From assembly GCA_002424845.1 (NCBI GenBank), contig DILD01000048.1:26844-46283 (forward strand): a DNA stretch of 19,440 nt, given 5' to 3'. The stretch comes from Thiobacillus denitrificans (lineage in GTDB: Bacteria; Pseudomonadota; Gammaproteobacteria; Burkholderiales; Thiobacillaceae). Both the position numbers and the translations under genes were made by a program. Of this stretch, positions 6,376 to 14,084 are shown piece after piece; position 1 is the first letter of the stretch; each line of letters starts with the position of its first letter. Below the pieces are notes generated by a model, which worked only from the letters and a program-made list of their open reading frames with translations, was not told the origin of the DNA and did not search any database.

Positions 6376-8793
6376 TTAGTTTCGATCTTGCTTGCGCGGA
6401 GGCGGAGGCGCAGGCGGCGCTTCCTCAGGAACGATAACGGGCGGCGGCGGGGCCGGCGGCGGTACTTCCTCAGGAACGATAACGGGCGGCGGGGCCGGGG
6501 GCGGCGCGATGCTCAGAAGTTGCGGCGGTGTCGCGCTGCTTACAACGGTGGGAAACCACGCCGGTATGGTGGCGAGAATCGCCGCTGGGCCCATCATTTC
6601 CTCAGGTGCGATGTCCAATGCCTCGGTCGGCAGCACCGGCGGGATGACGGGCGGGATGACGGGCGGGATGATCGGCGGCTCAACGGGCGGCTCGACCGGC
6701 GGTTCAACGGGCGGTTCAACGGGCGGTTCGACCGGCGGCTCGACCGCTGCGAGAATGTTCGCGGTGGTTTTTCCGACGTCTGGCCCGCAGCACGCATTCG
6801 CGAAGGCATAGTTGATTTCGGTGCCGCCGGCCAGGATCGGGCCTTGCGTGAGGGTGAAGCCAGTGAAGTTGACGGTCTTGTCGTCGCCTACGTCCGCGGT
6901 CTCGAAATAGGCCGTTCCGGCACCCGCCAGCGTGACGCCGGTAGGGGTGCCTTTCAAACCCGTGAAGGTGGCGTCGGTGGTGCCGTCCCAGGTCTTGTCC
7001 GCCCCGTCGGGAAATACCAGCATGTATTGCGTCACCGTGGAGAGGCCGCCAACCAGCGTGAAGAAGGTGCCCCCGGAATAGTCTGTCGGCGATGTGTAGG
7101 CAACCGGATTGTAAAAAATATTCACGGGTGCTTCCGTCATGGCAATGGGGGGGGTGCCGGCTGTGAAGTTCACGGTGCCGCCGTTAGCCCCCGGTCCGGT
7201 ACCATTGTTGCCGGCACTGAGAACCAGGCCGTTTTCCAGATCGAGGCTCAGAGCGGGTACAGCGGGGATGCCGACCAGCGTAATTGCCGCCGCCGAGCCC
7301 ATCAGGTTTACATCGTTGCCGGCGCATATCGTGAGGTTGCCCAAGGTCAGGGAAATGGCCGCATCCACGTTCACATCGTTGTTGGCGGCCAACAGGATGC
7401 TGCCGCCGGCCCCTGCCGTCGTAATCGCCGCATCTACGTTGATATCACGTCCGCAACAAACCACCAGGTTGCCGCCGGTCGCAGAAATCGCCGCGTTGAT
7501 GTTGACGTCGCGGGCGGCGTTCAATGTCAGCGTTGTCGGGGTTCCACCCGTTGTCCAAGACACTGCCTCGTTTATGAAAATATCGCCATTGCCGAGCAGG
7601 GGAGAGAACAGGCTGGACACTGGCGGGGTTCCGGCGACTACGGCATCGGTGCCGATGTCCGTGCTGATGATGACGCTGTTGGTGACCAGCAAGGTGCCGA
7701 GTGTTGCGCCGGTGATATTGTCGCCGGAGGCGCTGCCAACGGTGAAGTCCTGCGGGTCGATCAGGAAGATGCCATAGACTCCCGCGGGTGCGGCGGTCGT
7801 GATGTGGGCGTCATTGGCGATAGAAACACGCGCAGCGGAGGCTTCGATGAAGCCGCCGTCGCCGCCGTTGGGGGCTGAAGCATCCAGCGTACCGGCCACG
7901 TTTGCCGTGCCGACCCGCATGTCGCCCATCAGCCTGATGGTGCCGTTGTGATTCTCGATGGTTTGCGCCTGGATCACGCCGGTGTTGTTCACCGCGCTCT
8001 GCAGGAGGGTTCCGGCGGCAAGTGCGGTCAGCAGCACTTGCCCGCCATCGGCCTGGATCAGGCCGCCGTTCTGGGCCAGCGCATTGAGTGCGCCCTGATC
8101 CACCGTGATATTGAGCAGGCCGTCTCCGGCGACGTCGAGGGTGATGGTATCGCCGGCGGCAAGCGCTACCGTGCCGAGCCTTGCAACGATGACCCCCTCG
8201 TTGCTGACCTCGGCGCCGAGCAGCGCGACGAAGCCGCCGTCGGCGGCGTTGATTGTGCCGCGGTTGACTACCGCTGCGTTTCCGGAACCGGAGAACAGGT
8301 ACCGGCCGGCCATGAAGTCGCTGTCGCTGATGTTGAGCGTGGAGGCGACCAGGCCGCCGACGTTGATCTGCGCGCCCGTACCGAACAGGACGCCGTTCGG
8401 ATTGACGAGGAACACTTTGCCGTTGGCCAGCATGTTGCCAAGGATGCTCGAAGGATCCGGCCCCAGCACACGGTTAAGTGCCACCGAGCTGCTGTTGGGC
8501 TGCACGAACTGGACGACTTCGCCCACCCCGATGTTGAAGCTTTGCCAGTTGATGGCCACATTCTGTGTGGACTGGGTGATGGAGGTTCCGCCTGCACCGC
8601 TGCTGATGCTGGCGCCACCGGCAGCGACGACGCCGCCCTCGGGCAGGGCGTGAGCGGGCAGGGCAAAGGCCAGCATCAGGGAAACCACCAGCCCCTTCAG
8701 CGCAAAGCGGGTATTGCATGCGGTGCACAGGTTTGCAGGGGGCAGTTGTTTGCCAGGCTTATCGTTCCGGGTCGATCGGTAGATTGATTTCAT
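6376..8793 (-). CDS. Two-partner secretion exoprotein (TpsA), FHA/hemagglutinin-like
   Basis: This 805-residue protein has a long signal peptide (residues 1-49, hydrophobic LVVSLMLAFALPAHA). The TPS secretion domain follows (about 50-290), with INWQSFNIG and the NPNG motif at 131-134, and VALNRVLGPDPSSILGN. A beta-helix region (about 290-580) contains short repeats such as DVNINAAIS, DINVDAAIT and DVNVDAAIS. A YDG-like stretch (DKTWDGTTDATFTGLKG) precedes the tail. Residues 684-805 are proline-rich, with EPPV and IPPV tandem repeats and two copies of PVIVPEE. Cysteine pairs at 446-447 and 668-669 are unusual for a TpsA protein. The product is secreted through the outer membrane by the adjacent TpsB. 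It starts 13 nt after the tpsB stop. An adhesin role is inferred from the family; it is short for one. Confidence 0.92.
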   Translation of the reverse strand: MKSIYRSTRNDKPGKQLPPANLCTACNTRFALKGLVVSLMLAFALPAHALPEGGVVAAGGASISSGAGGTSITQSTQNVAINWQSFNIGVGEVVQFVQPNSSSVALNRVLGPDPSSILGNMLANGKVFLVNPNGVLFGTGAQINVGGLVASTLNISDSDFMAGRYLFSGSGNAAVVNRGTINAADGGFVALLGAEVSNEGVIVARLGTVALAAGDTITLDVAGDGLLNITVDQGALNALAQNGGLIQADGGQVLLTALAAGTLLQSAVNNTGVIQAQTIENHNGTIRLMGDMRVGTANVAGTLDASAPNGGDGGFIEASAARVSIANDAHITTAAPAGVYGIFLIDPQDFTVGSASGDNITGATLGTLLVTNSVIISTDIGTDAVVAGTPPVSSLFSPLLGNGDIFINEAVSWTTGGTPTTLTLNAARDVNINAAISATGGNLVVCCGRDINVDAAITTAGAGGSILLAANNDVNVDAAISLTLGNLTICAGNDVNLMGSAAAITLVGIPAVPALSLDLENGLVLSAGNNGTGPGANGGTVNFTAGTPPIAMTEAPVNIFYNPVAYTSPTDYSGGTFFTLVGGLSTVTQYMLVFPDGADKTWDGTTDATFTGLKGTPTGVTLAGAGTAYFETADVGDDKTVNFTGFTLTQGPILAGGTEINYAFANACCGPDVGKTTANILAAVEPPVEPPVEPPVEPPVEPPVEPPIIPPVIPPVIPPVLPTEALDIAPEEMMGPAAILATIPAWFPTVVSSATPPQLLSIAPPPAPPPVIVPEEVPPPAPPPPVIVPEEAPPAPPPPRKQDRN
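6421..6492. repeat. Two perfect 27-bp direct repeats in the tpsA 3' end
   Basis: The 27 bp starting TTCCTCAGGAACGATAACGG at 6421-6447 recur exactly at 6466-6492, a 45-bp (15-codon) period. They encode the two PPPVIVPEE blocks of the C-terminal tail. The exact nucleotide identity points to recent duplication and possible copy-number variation in frame. Confidence 0.9.
6636..6745. repeat. 12-bp tandem repeats encoding (E/I)PPV in tpsA
   Basis: About nine near-identical 12-bp units (GGCGGTTCAACG/GGCGGCTCGACC and GGCGGGATGACG types) run in tandem. They encode four-residue blocks EPPV and then IPPV on the minus strand. The repeats are a multiple of three, so gain or loss of units would change only the length of the proline-rich stalk. 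Confidence 0.9.
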
Positions 8794-8806
8794 TTTCCCA
8801 TTCCAT

Positions 8807-10477
8807 TCAGAAATATTTCACGAGCTGGATCCAGAAGCGGCCCGACTTGTCCGGAGCTGAGATCGCGTCTTCGTTGCCCAGCTTGGCGGCGTAATAGGTC
8901 TTCAGCGAGAAGTTGTTGACTTCCTGCCAGGTGTAGCCGATGCCGGCTCCGCTGAGAATGCGGTTGTTCGACCCCGAAGCCCATGGATTTTTGTGGATGG
9001 TCACGCGGCCGGCATCGACGAAACCGACCAGGTGCATCTGACCGGGATAGCCATTGTGGGCCTTGGGCAGCAGGTAGCGCGCTTCCAGATTCGCGACAGC
9101 GCCCTGGTCGGCATAGGCTTCGCCTTCCGGATAGGCGCGCACGGCATACATGCCGCCGAGCTCCATCTTCTCCGAGGAATCCAGGTTCTTGGATGCGATC
9201 TGGCCGTTGATCGAACCGTACAGCGAGACCGAGTCGGTCACGTACTGCAGGCGCGAGGCCCTGATGCCGAGCTTGCTGAAGTGGCCGTTGGTTTCTGCCG
9301 TCTGGCTGTCAATGACCAGCGCGGCCGGGGTATTGATGTCGATGTTGCCGAAGGACCAGTTGATCGCATAGCCGTTGATTCCGCCGCCGCCGACGCGGTC
9401 GCGTTTGGAACCGTACAGGCTGCCTGTCAGCACCTGTGCGTCTTTGTCGGTCACCTGCGGTGGCGTGGTGGAGTCCACCTTGTCCTGGAACGTCTTGTCT
9501 TCGTAAGTGAGGCCGGCATACATATTGTTGTTGCGCGACCGGATCAGCGGATAGCTGCCATAAAGACTGGCGATCTTTGCCGTGCCATGGGCCAGCAGGC
9601 TCTCGAATTCCTCACCCAGCTCGTATTCAAGGTAGCTGTAGGCGGCGCCGATGGTGGCTTTGCCGAACATCATCTGATATGAAGCGCGGCCATAGCTCAG
9701 CCCGGATCCTGTGGTCATGGCGCGCAGCGATGCGACGTCGCCTCGGCCCAGCGGGTTGTTGAGATTGAGCGTTCCCCCCACTCGGTACACCCCGGTGTAG
9801 CGGTTGCCGGCGTTGTCGAAATCGACTTCGCCGGAGACGCGGGGCCCGGGGGTGAGGTTGACGATCAGGTCCGAGTCCCCGACTGAAGCGCCCGGCACCA
9901 GGGTCGAATTGACCTTGACTCCAGGAACGTCGGAGAGCAGCAGAAGCCGGTTTTCGAGTGGCGCGGATGCCACCAGGTCGCCCTCTTTCAGGCCGCCAAG
10001 CAGACTGTGGGCGAGGCCGTTGGACAGGTTGGTCTGGTTGTTGAGCGTGATCTTGCCGTAGTGGCCTTCGATCACCGCGATGGTCACGGTGCCGTCATGG
10101 ACGTCCTGCGCCGGCAGGTAGGCCTGGGCAACGAAGTAGCCGTTGTTGCGGTAATGGCTGGTGATGTTCGCTGCCATGCCGCGCAGGTCGGCGAGCGACA
10201 ACAGGCTGTCCGGCGTGAAGCGGGTGAGTGCGAGCAGCTGGGCTTCCGAATACACCTGTGCACCGGTCACGTGCAAGGTCTTGACCATGATTCTTGCACC
10301 GGAATCATCGGCTGGTTGCGCCACCGGGGAGGGTGCGACCCGGATTATCGGCTCGATGCTTTGCGGGCGTGGGGCCGGCTGGATTTGCAGCATCTGGCTG
10401 CCGGCATCGGGCTGCTGCTGGGCAAAGGCAGCTTGCCCCAGGACCAGTAGCGCATAAGGGATAAGTTTGGTTTTCAA
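8807..10477 (-). CDS. Two-partner secretion outer-membrane transporter (TpsB; ShlB/FhaC/HecB family)
   Basis: From the TTG at 10477 the protein has 556 residues, the usual TpsB size. That start is preferred because AAAGGA (10483-10488) lies 5 nt upstream and it gives a clean signal peptide, LKTKLIPYALLVLGQAAFA cut before QQQPDAG. The longer open frame up to 10759 would place 94 residues of low-complexity repeat before the signal peptide. A POTRA domain spans about 64-138 (VKTLHVTGAQVYSEAQ to TVTIAVIEGHYG), a second POTRA-like segment about 139-210, then a 16-strand-type beta-barrel to the C-terminal Phe (LVKYF). VRAY near the end matches the family's VRG(Y/F) motif in loop 6. It exports the TpsA encoded just downstream. 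Confidence 0.93.
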   Translation of the reverse strand: MKTKLIPYALLVLGQAAFAQQQPDAGSQMLQIQPAPRPQSIEPIIRVAPSPVAQPADDSGARIMVKTLHVTGAQVYSEAQLLALTRFTPDSLLSLADLRGMAANITSHYRNNGYFVAQAYLPAQDVHDGTVTIAVIEGHYGKITLNNQTNLSNGLAHSLLGGLKEGDLVASAPLENRLLLLSDVPGVKVNSTLVPGASVGDSDLIVNLTPGPRVSGEVDFDNAGNRYTGVYRVGGTLNLNNPLGRGDVASLRAMTTGSGLSYGRASYQMMFGKATIGAAYSYLEYELGEEFESLLAHGTAKIASLYGSYPLIRSRNNNMYAGLTYEDKTFQDKVDSTTPPQVTDKDAQVLTGSLYGSKRDRVGGGGINGYAINWSFGNIDINTPAALVIDSQTAETNGHFSKLGIRASRLQYVTDSVSLYGSINGQIASKNLDSSEKMELGGMYAVRAYPEGEAYADQGAVANLEARYLLPKAHNGYPGQMHLVGFVDAGRVTIHKNPWASGSNNRILSGAGIGYTWQEVNNFSLKTYYAAKLGNEDAISAPDKSGRFWIQLVKYF

Positions 10478-10482
10478 TATAA

Positions 10483-10488
10483 TCCTTT
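10483..10488 (-). promoter_or_regulatory. Ribosome binding site that sets the TTG start of tpsB
   Basis: AAAGGA on the minus strand sits 5 nt from the TTG at 10477. No ATG or GTG in this frame is close to a comparable site, and the signal peptide begins exactly here. Confidence 0.7.
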
Positions 10489-10554
10489 CGGCGCTGGGGC
10501 GCGTTGCAGTGAGTTTGCCAGGCTGCATGTTGCTTGCTGGCGGTCGATCTCGTC

Positions 10555-10570
10555 TGTGCGGTAATACACA
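10555..10570. promoter_or_regulatory. Candidate operator dyad 1 upstream of tpsB
   Basis: TGTGCGGTAATACACA is an imperfect dyad with TGTG/CACA ends. It occupies the same place in tandem unit 1 as the dyads in units 2 and 3. Confidence 0.35.
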
Positions 10571-10628
10571 CAACAGGCGTGTGTCCAGACTACGGGTCAC
10601 AGGTTGCTTGTTGGCGGCCAGTCTCGTC

Positions 10629-10644
10629 TGTACGGTAGTACACA
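10629..10644. promoter_or_regulatory. Candidate operator dyad 2 upstream of tpsB
   Basis: TGTACGGTAGTACACA contains TGTAC/GTACA arms around 4 bp. It lies 74 bp from dyad 1. Confidence 0.35.
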
Positions 10645-10700
10645 CCGCGAGTTTGTCCAGACTACGGGTCACAGGTTGCTTGCTGGCGGCCGGTCTCATC

Positions 10701-10716
10701 TGTGCGCTGGCGCACA
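10701..10716. promoter_or_regulatory. Candidate operator dyad 3 upstream of tpsB (perfect)
   Basis: TGTGCGCTGGCGCACA is a perfect 7-bp inverted repeat around 2 bp, 72 bp from dyad 2. The outer TGTG/CACA resembles CRP/FNR-family half-sites, but the regulator is unknown. Confidence 0.4.
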
Positions 10717-10933
10717 TGAATGCGGATATACCGGTGGGGCGGGGCGACAGTCGGTTCACGACCGAACCGGTTGACAGTCTTTCCCTGAGAGCCTGCGCGG
10801 GCGGGGTGCCGGATTTATTCGGCAGCCCAACGGGCGCGTTTGGCGGTGAATCTGGGCACGGCGGTGGCCCGGGGTCGGCGTGAGCCTGGCCGGAGCCGGG
10901 GGCGCAGCCGCGGGCGATTGATGGGTGGGGGAT

Positions 10934-11935
10934 TTAGCCGGCCGACTTGCCGCTGGCCCAGAAGTCGTAGCCCTTGGAGAGGAACTCGTCCCACGGCAGA
11001 TAGTGCGAACCGTCGCACGAGAAGGTGAGCCCGACCATGCCGTTGAAGATGTTGAGCGAACCGGCGCGCAGATAGAAGGTTTCATCCATGAAACGCAGCG
11101 CGCGCAGGCCTTCGAGCACGGGGCGTATCTTGTCGCGCGGCACCAGGGCATTGGCCGGATAGTCGAGGTGAGGATAGATCAGGCAGGTGTCGGGGTCGGT
11201 CAGGGCGTCGATGTCCAGCAGGCGGTAGCGATAGGGGTCGTTGACCAGCCAGATGGTGGCGCGGCTGCTGGAAAAGTGCAGCTTGCCGTGAAAGATGCCG
11301 TGATCGGTCATGAGTTCTTCCATGACGCCCAGGACGGTGTCGAGATGCAGGTCCATCTGGCTGTCGATGCGGGTCTGGTGGAACACCGCGCCGCGAATCG
11401 CGGGGTCGCCCTTGATCTGCCGCCAGTAGGTGGGTTCGTCGTACAGCTTGCCGGTCAGAGGCAGGTCGCGCAGGTCGAAATCGGCGCCGACGAAACCGAG
11501 CACCTGGCCGTCGTCGTCGCGCACGATCTGGATCGCGGTGAGCGACGGCCGCTTGGCGCGCAGGCTGATGTAGGCCTGGGTCAGCAGAAACCCCTGGTTC
11601 GGCACGGCTTCGCGCATATAGGGACGATCGGAGCGGTCGCGCCCGTAATCCGTCTCGATCAGGCCTTCGCGGCTGATGTTGTCGGAAAGCTGAATGGCGC
11701 GGGTATCCAGCGCATACAGATACTTGCATGCAGGCATGGTGGTCAGCGCATGGGCCAGCGCCGCATTCAGGCCGGCGCGGCTGGGCCATGCGTGGCTGCA
11801 TGCCTGGGCGGCCAGCGCCAGCGGTTCGCGTAGCAGGTTGGCCAGCGCTTCGCGTTGTTTGGCGACACTTTCGGCAAGGGTGGTGGGGGTCGTCATGTTC
11901 GTTTGATGGGCAACAGCAGTTTGCATTATCCGCAC
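10934..11935 (-). CDS. Cache/PDC sensor domain protein without a visible output domain
   Basis: The frame gives 333 residues from a GTG at 11935. ATG at 11926 or at 11896 (MTTPTTLAESV, 320 residues) are alternatives, and none has a clear Shine-Dalgarno; the last looks most natural. Residues about 60-170 form a PDC/Cache-type ligand-binding fold: YLYALDTRAIQLSDNI, then GRDRSDRPYMREAV, YISLRAKRPSLTAIQIV and GQVLGFVGADFDLRDLP. No signal peptide, transmembrane helix, HAMP, GGDEF, kinase or methyl-accepting domain is seen, so it appears to be a soluble stand-alone sensor. The C-terminal part (LNIFNGMVGLTFSC, DGSHYLPWDEF) is duplicated as the fragment at 5172-5315. It lies 6 nt or more after the HAD gene and is probably cotranscribed. 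The ligand is unknown. Confidence 0.8.
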   Translation of the reverse strand: MRIMQTAVAHQTNMTTPTTLAESVAKQREALANLLREPLALAAQACSHAWPSRAGLNAALAHALTTMPACKYLYALDTRAIQLSDNISREGLIETDYGRDRSDRPYMREAVPNQGFLLTQAYISLRAKRPSLTAIQIVRDDDGQVLGFVGADFDLRDLPLTGKLYDEPTYWRQIKGDPAIRGAVFHQTRIDSQMDLHLDTVLGVMEELMTDHGIFHGKLHFSSSRATIWLVNDPYRYRLLDIDALTDPDTCLIYPHLDYPANALVPRDKIRPVLEGLRALRFMDETFYLRAGSLNIFNGMVGLTFSCDGSHYLPWDEFLSKGYDFWASGKSAG

Positions 11936-11941
11936 AATTAT

Positions 11942-12607
11942 TTATTGACGCAGGGAAATCACCGGCCAGCCCCGGGCTTCGGCCTGGGCAAGCAGGGTGG
12001 GGTCGGGATCGACGGCAACCGGGTGGCGGACTTTTTCCAGCAGTGGCAGGTCGTTGTGCGAATCGCTGTAGAACCAGCTGGTGTCGAGGCAGTCCAGCCG
12101 GGTGCCGTGGGCTTCGAGGAAATGTTCGAGACGCACCACCTTGCCTTCGCGGAAGCAGGGGGTGCCGGCGACTTCGCCAGTGAAATGGCCGTCGATTTCC
12201 TCGGGGTCGGTGGCGATCAGGTGGGGAATGCCGAATTCCCTGGCGATCGGGGCGGTGACGAAGCTGTTGGTGGCGGTGATGACGGCGACCAGGTCGGCTT
12301 CGTTGAGGTGTTTGTTGACCAGATCGCGCGCGGCCTGGGTGATCATCGGCTTGATGCGCGTGTCCACGTATTCTGCGCGCCAGGCGTCGAGCTGTTGGCG
12401 CGTGTGGGTGGCGAGCGGGCGCAGGGCAAACGCGAGGAAAGCGTAGATGTCGAGCCGCCCGGCCTTGTAGTCTTCGTAGAACGCCTTGTTCTTGGCTTCG
12501 TAGTGGACTCCGTCAACCGCGCCCCGGGCGATGAGGAATTGTCCCCATTCGTAGTCGGAGTCGCCGGCGAGCAGGGTGTTGTCGAGATCGAACAGGACGA
12601 GTTTCAT
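11942..12607 (-). CDS. HAD-superfamily subfamily IB phosphatase (SerB-like)
   Basis: This 221-residue protein has all HAD motifs. Motif I is FDLDNT (nucleophile D7, acid/base D9), motif II is VITATNS (T111), the motif III lysine is K156 (REGKVVRLE), and motif IV is YSDSHNDLP (D182, D186). A helical C1 cap lies at about 15-90. These enzymes hydrolyse phosphate monoesters such as phosphoserine; related proteobacterial proteins have been assigned to histidinol-phosphate as well, and the substrate cannot be told here. The gene lies 34 nt after the yecA-like gene and just before the Cache gene, all leftward, so a three-gene operon is likely. No strong ribosome binding site is seen before the ATG. 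Confidence 0.88.
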   Translation of the reverse strand: MKLVLFDLDNTLLAGDSDYEWGQFLIARGAVDGVHYEAKNKAFYEDYKAGRLDIYAFLAFALRPLATHTRQQLDAWRAEYVDTRIKPMITQAARDLVNKHLNEADLVAVITATNSFVTAPIAREFGIPHLIATDPEEIDGHFTGEVAGTPCFREGKVVRLEHFLEAHGTRLDCLDTSWFYSDSHNDLPLLEKVRHPVAVDPDPTLLAQAEARGWPVISLRQ

Positions 12608-12641
12608 CAGGGTTACGCTACAGGACGGTTGTTACAAATAG

Positions 12642-13316
12642 TTACGCGCGCGGTCCCTGGCCGCGATCAAGCCAGAATTCGCGCAGTTCGTAGGCGCCCC
12701 AGAGGGCGAGCGCGAGGTGGTCTTCGCGGCGGATCGCGTTTTCCTCGGGTGTCAGTTCATCGAGTGGCGATGCCAGCACATAGAACGGGTCGAGCACTTC
12801 GTCGACGAAAGCCTCGTCTTTGCTGTCGGCCGGCAGCGCCCAGTCCGCTTCCCAGTGTTCCACGGCCAGCAGGAAGCCGCCTGCCCATAGCTGGGCATAG
12901 GGCGGAATGCCGGCGGCTTTCAGGCGTTTGGCCTCGGCCGGCGGCAGTTCGGCCAGCAGGCCGTTCCAGTCCATGACCAGCGGCGACAATGCCTTGGAGT
13001 CGGTCAGGTTTTCGATCGGGGCGGCGAGCGCGCGGACGATCTCGTTGCGGCGGCGCTCGAACAGTGCCAGGAAGCGTGCCTCGTCGGCTGCATCCTCGAA
13101 CATCGTGGCCAGCCCGTCGGCACGGTCGAGCAGCACCGGGAAATATTCGCCGGGCGGGATGGCGCGCGGGCTGCACACCAGCGCCGTGATGAAACCGTCG
13201 AGGCCTTCCAGCGAAATCGGCACGTCGGTGTGCTCATCGATCAGGTCGACCAGGTCGGCCAGTTCGTCGATCTCGTCGTCCCGGAGCGGGGCGTTGGGGG
13301 ATTTGGGTGCGGACAT
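12642..13316 (-). CDS. YecA/UPF0149 family protein
   Basis: This 224-residue protein matches the YecA/YgfB (UPF0149) family through LEGLDGFITALVCSPRAIPP near residues 37-56 and the later YAQLWAGGFLLAVEHWEADW. The family fold is all-helical and its biochemical role is not established. The C-terminal SEC-C zinc motif (CxC...CC) found in many YecA proteins is absent. It is the first gene of the leftward cluster with the HAD phosphatase and the Cache protein and is divergent from the gene at 13370, with 53 bp between them. No clear Shine-Dalgarno precedes the ATG. Confidence 0.85.
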   Translation of the reverse strand: MSAPKSPNAPLRDDEIDELADLVDLIDEHTDVPISLEGLDGFITALVCSPRAIPPGEYFPVLLDRADGLATMFEDAADEARFLALFERRRNEIVRALAAPIENLTDSKALSPLVMDWNGLLAELPPAEAKRLKAAGIPPYAQLWAGGFLLAVEHWEADWALPADSKDEAFVDEVLDPFYVLASPLDELTPEENAIRREDHLALALWGAYELREFWLDRGQGPRA

Positions 13317-13357
13317 GGCGTGGGCTCAATGTAAGTAAGTCAGACCTGCGCTTCGCG

Positions 13358-13363
13358 TAAAAT
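13358..13363 (+). promoter_or_regulatory. Candidate -10 box of the gene at 13370
   Basis: TAAAAT matches the -10 consensus at 5 of 6 positions. It ends 6 nt before the ATG, so the expected +1 is the A of the start codon at 13370. No convincing -35 is seen in the 53-bp divergent gap. Confidence 0.4.
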
Positions 13364-13369
13364 TCGCCC

Positions 13370-14053
13370 ATGAATTTTACCGCGATGGGCTTATCCGCAA
13401 CGGTGCTGCCCGAATCATTTCATCTCGTCGGCTGGCTGGGCCTGATTTTCCTGGGTTGGCGCTGGCTGATGTCCGGCGACTGGCGTGCGCTGGCTGACCC
13501 GCAGCGGCTGAATCTGTTCCTCGGCGCCACCGTGGCGGTGCTCGCGCTATGGCAAATCCGCACCGGGGTGAAGCCGGGGCTGAATTTCCATTTTTATGGC
13601 ATGGCGGCGCTGACGCTGATGTTCGGTTTCTGGCGCGCCACCTTTGCCGGCGTGCTGATCCTGCTGGGAAACGCGGCGTTCGGACGCGGCAGCTGGGGCG
13701 GGCTGGGGGTGGATGCGCTGTTGATGGCGGCGTTGCCCGCAGCCGTGAGTTGGGGCATTTTTCGTCTGCTGGACCGTCGGCTGCCCAATCACTTCTTCAT
13801 TTATGTGCTGGGTAACGGCTTTTTCGGTGCTGCGCTGTCGGTGGCGGCCGTCGGTCTCGCCACCACTGCGGTGATGTCTGTCTCCGGCGCGTATACGCTC
13901 GACTATCTGCTCACGCACTACACGCCCTATGCCACCCTGCTGATCAGCTGGGCCGAGGCATTTTCAACCGGCATGGCGATTACCGTGATGGCGGTGTATC
14001 GGCCGCAGTGGCTGGAAACCTTTGATGACGTTAAGTACATCCAGAACAGATAA
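13370..14053 (+). CDS. CbiM-like / ECF-transporter-permease-like membrane protein (COG3235 type)
   Basis: This 227-residue, highly hydrophobic protein has about six or seven membrane segments, for example LVGWLGLIFLGWRWLM, LNLFLGATVAVLALW, FYGMAALTLMFGFW, FIYVLGNGFFGAALSVAAV and TLLISWAEAFSTGMAITVMA. The pattern NFHFYGMAALTLMFG...GNAAFG and the late AEAFSTGMAITVMAVYRPQW fit the proteobacterial CbiM-like proteins annotated as energy-coupling-factor permeases. The N-terminal metal-binding MHIPDG of true CbiM is not present, and no ATPase or T-component gene lies nearby, so cobalt or nickel uptake should not be assumed. The start lacks a Shine-Dalgarno; ATG at 13385 is an alternative. Confidence 0.72.
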   Translation: MNFTAMGLSATVLPESFHLVGWLGLIFLGWRWLMSGDWRALADPQRLNLFLGATVAVLALWQIRTGVKPGLNFHFYGMAALTLMFGFWRATFAGVLILLGNAAFGRGSWGGLGVDALLMAALPAAVSWGIFRLLDRRLPNHFFIYVLGNGFFGAALSVAAVGLATTAVMSVSGAYTLDYLLTHYTPYATLLISWAEAFSTGMAITVMAVYRPQWLETFDDVKYIQNR

Positions 14054-14084
14054 AACCCTTATCCGCGAATACCCGAAAGGGCAT

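Larger units (their letters stand above)
10511..10728. repeat. Three tandem 72-74-bp repeats upstream of tpsB
   Basis: The core GTTGCTTG(C/T)TGGCGG recurs at 10529, 10603 and 10675, and the flank CCAGACTACGGGTCACAGG at 10585 and 10657, giving spacings of 74 and 72 bp. The first copy has a short internal deletion between GAGTTTG and the core. Together with 10729-10933, where no gene, clear terminator or promoter is recognised, this fills the 456-bp gap between the TpsB start and the preceding gene. Confidence 0.88.

Noticed and set aside
6328..7878. Long open frame (516 codons) on the + strand opposite tpsA
   Set aside because: It is an arginine/glycine-rich shadow of the proline-repeat region of tpsA, with no ribosome binding site or domain.
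10478..10759. N-terminal extension of tpsB to an ATG at 10759
   Set aside because: It translates the tandem promoter repeats and would put 94 residues before a clear signal peptide; the TTG with AAAGGA fits better.
10467..10883. Open frame on the + strand with a repeated hydrophobic 24-residue segment (VTGCLLAA...)
   Set aside because: The periodicity comes from the 72-bp DNA repeats; it overlaps the tpsB start region and has no supporting ribosome binding site or family match.
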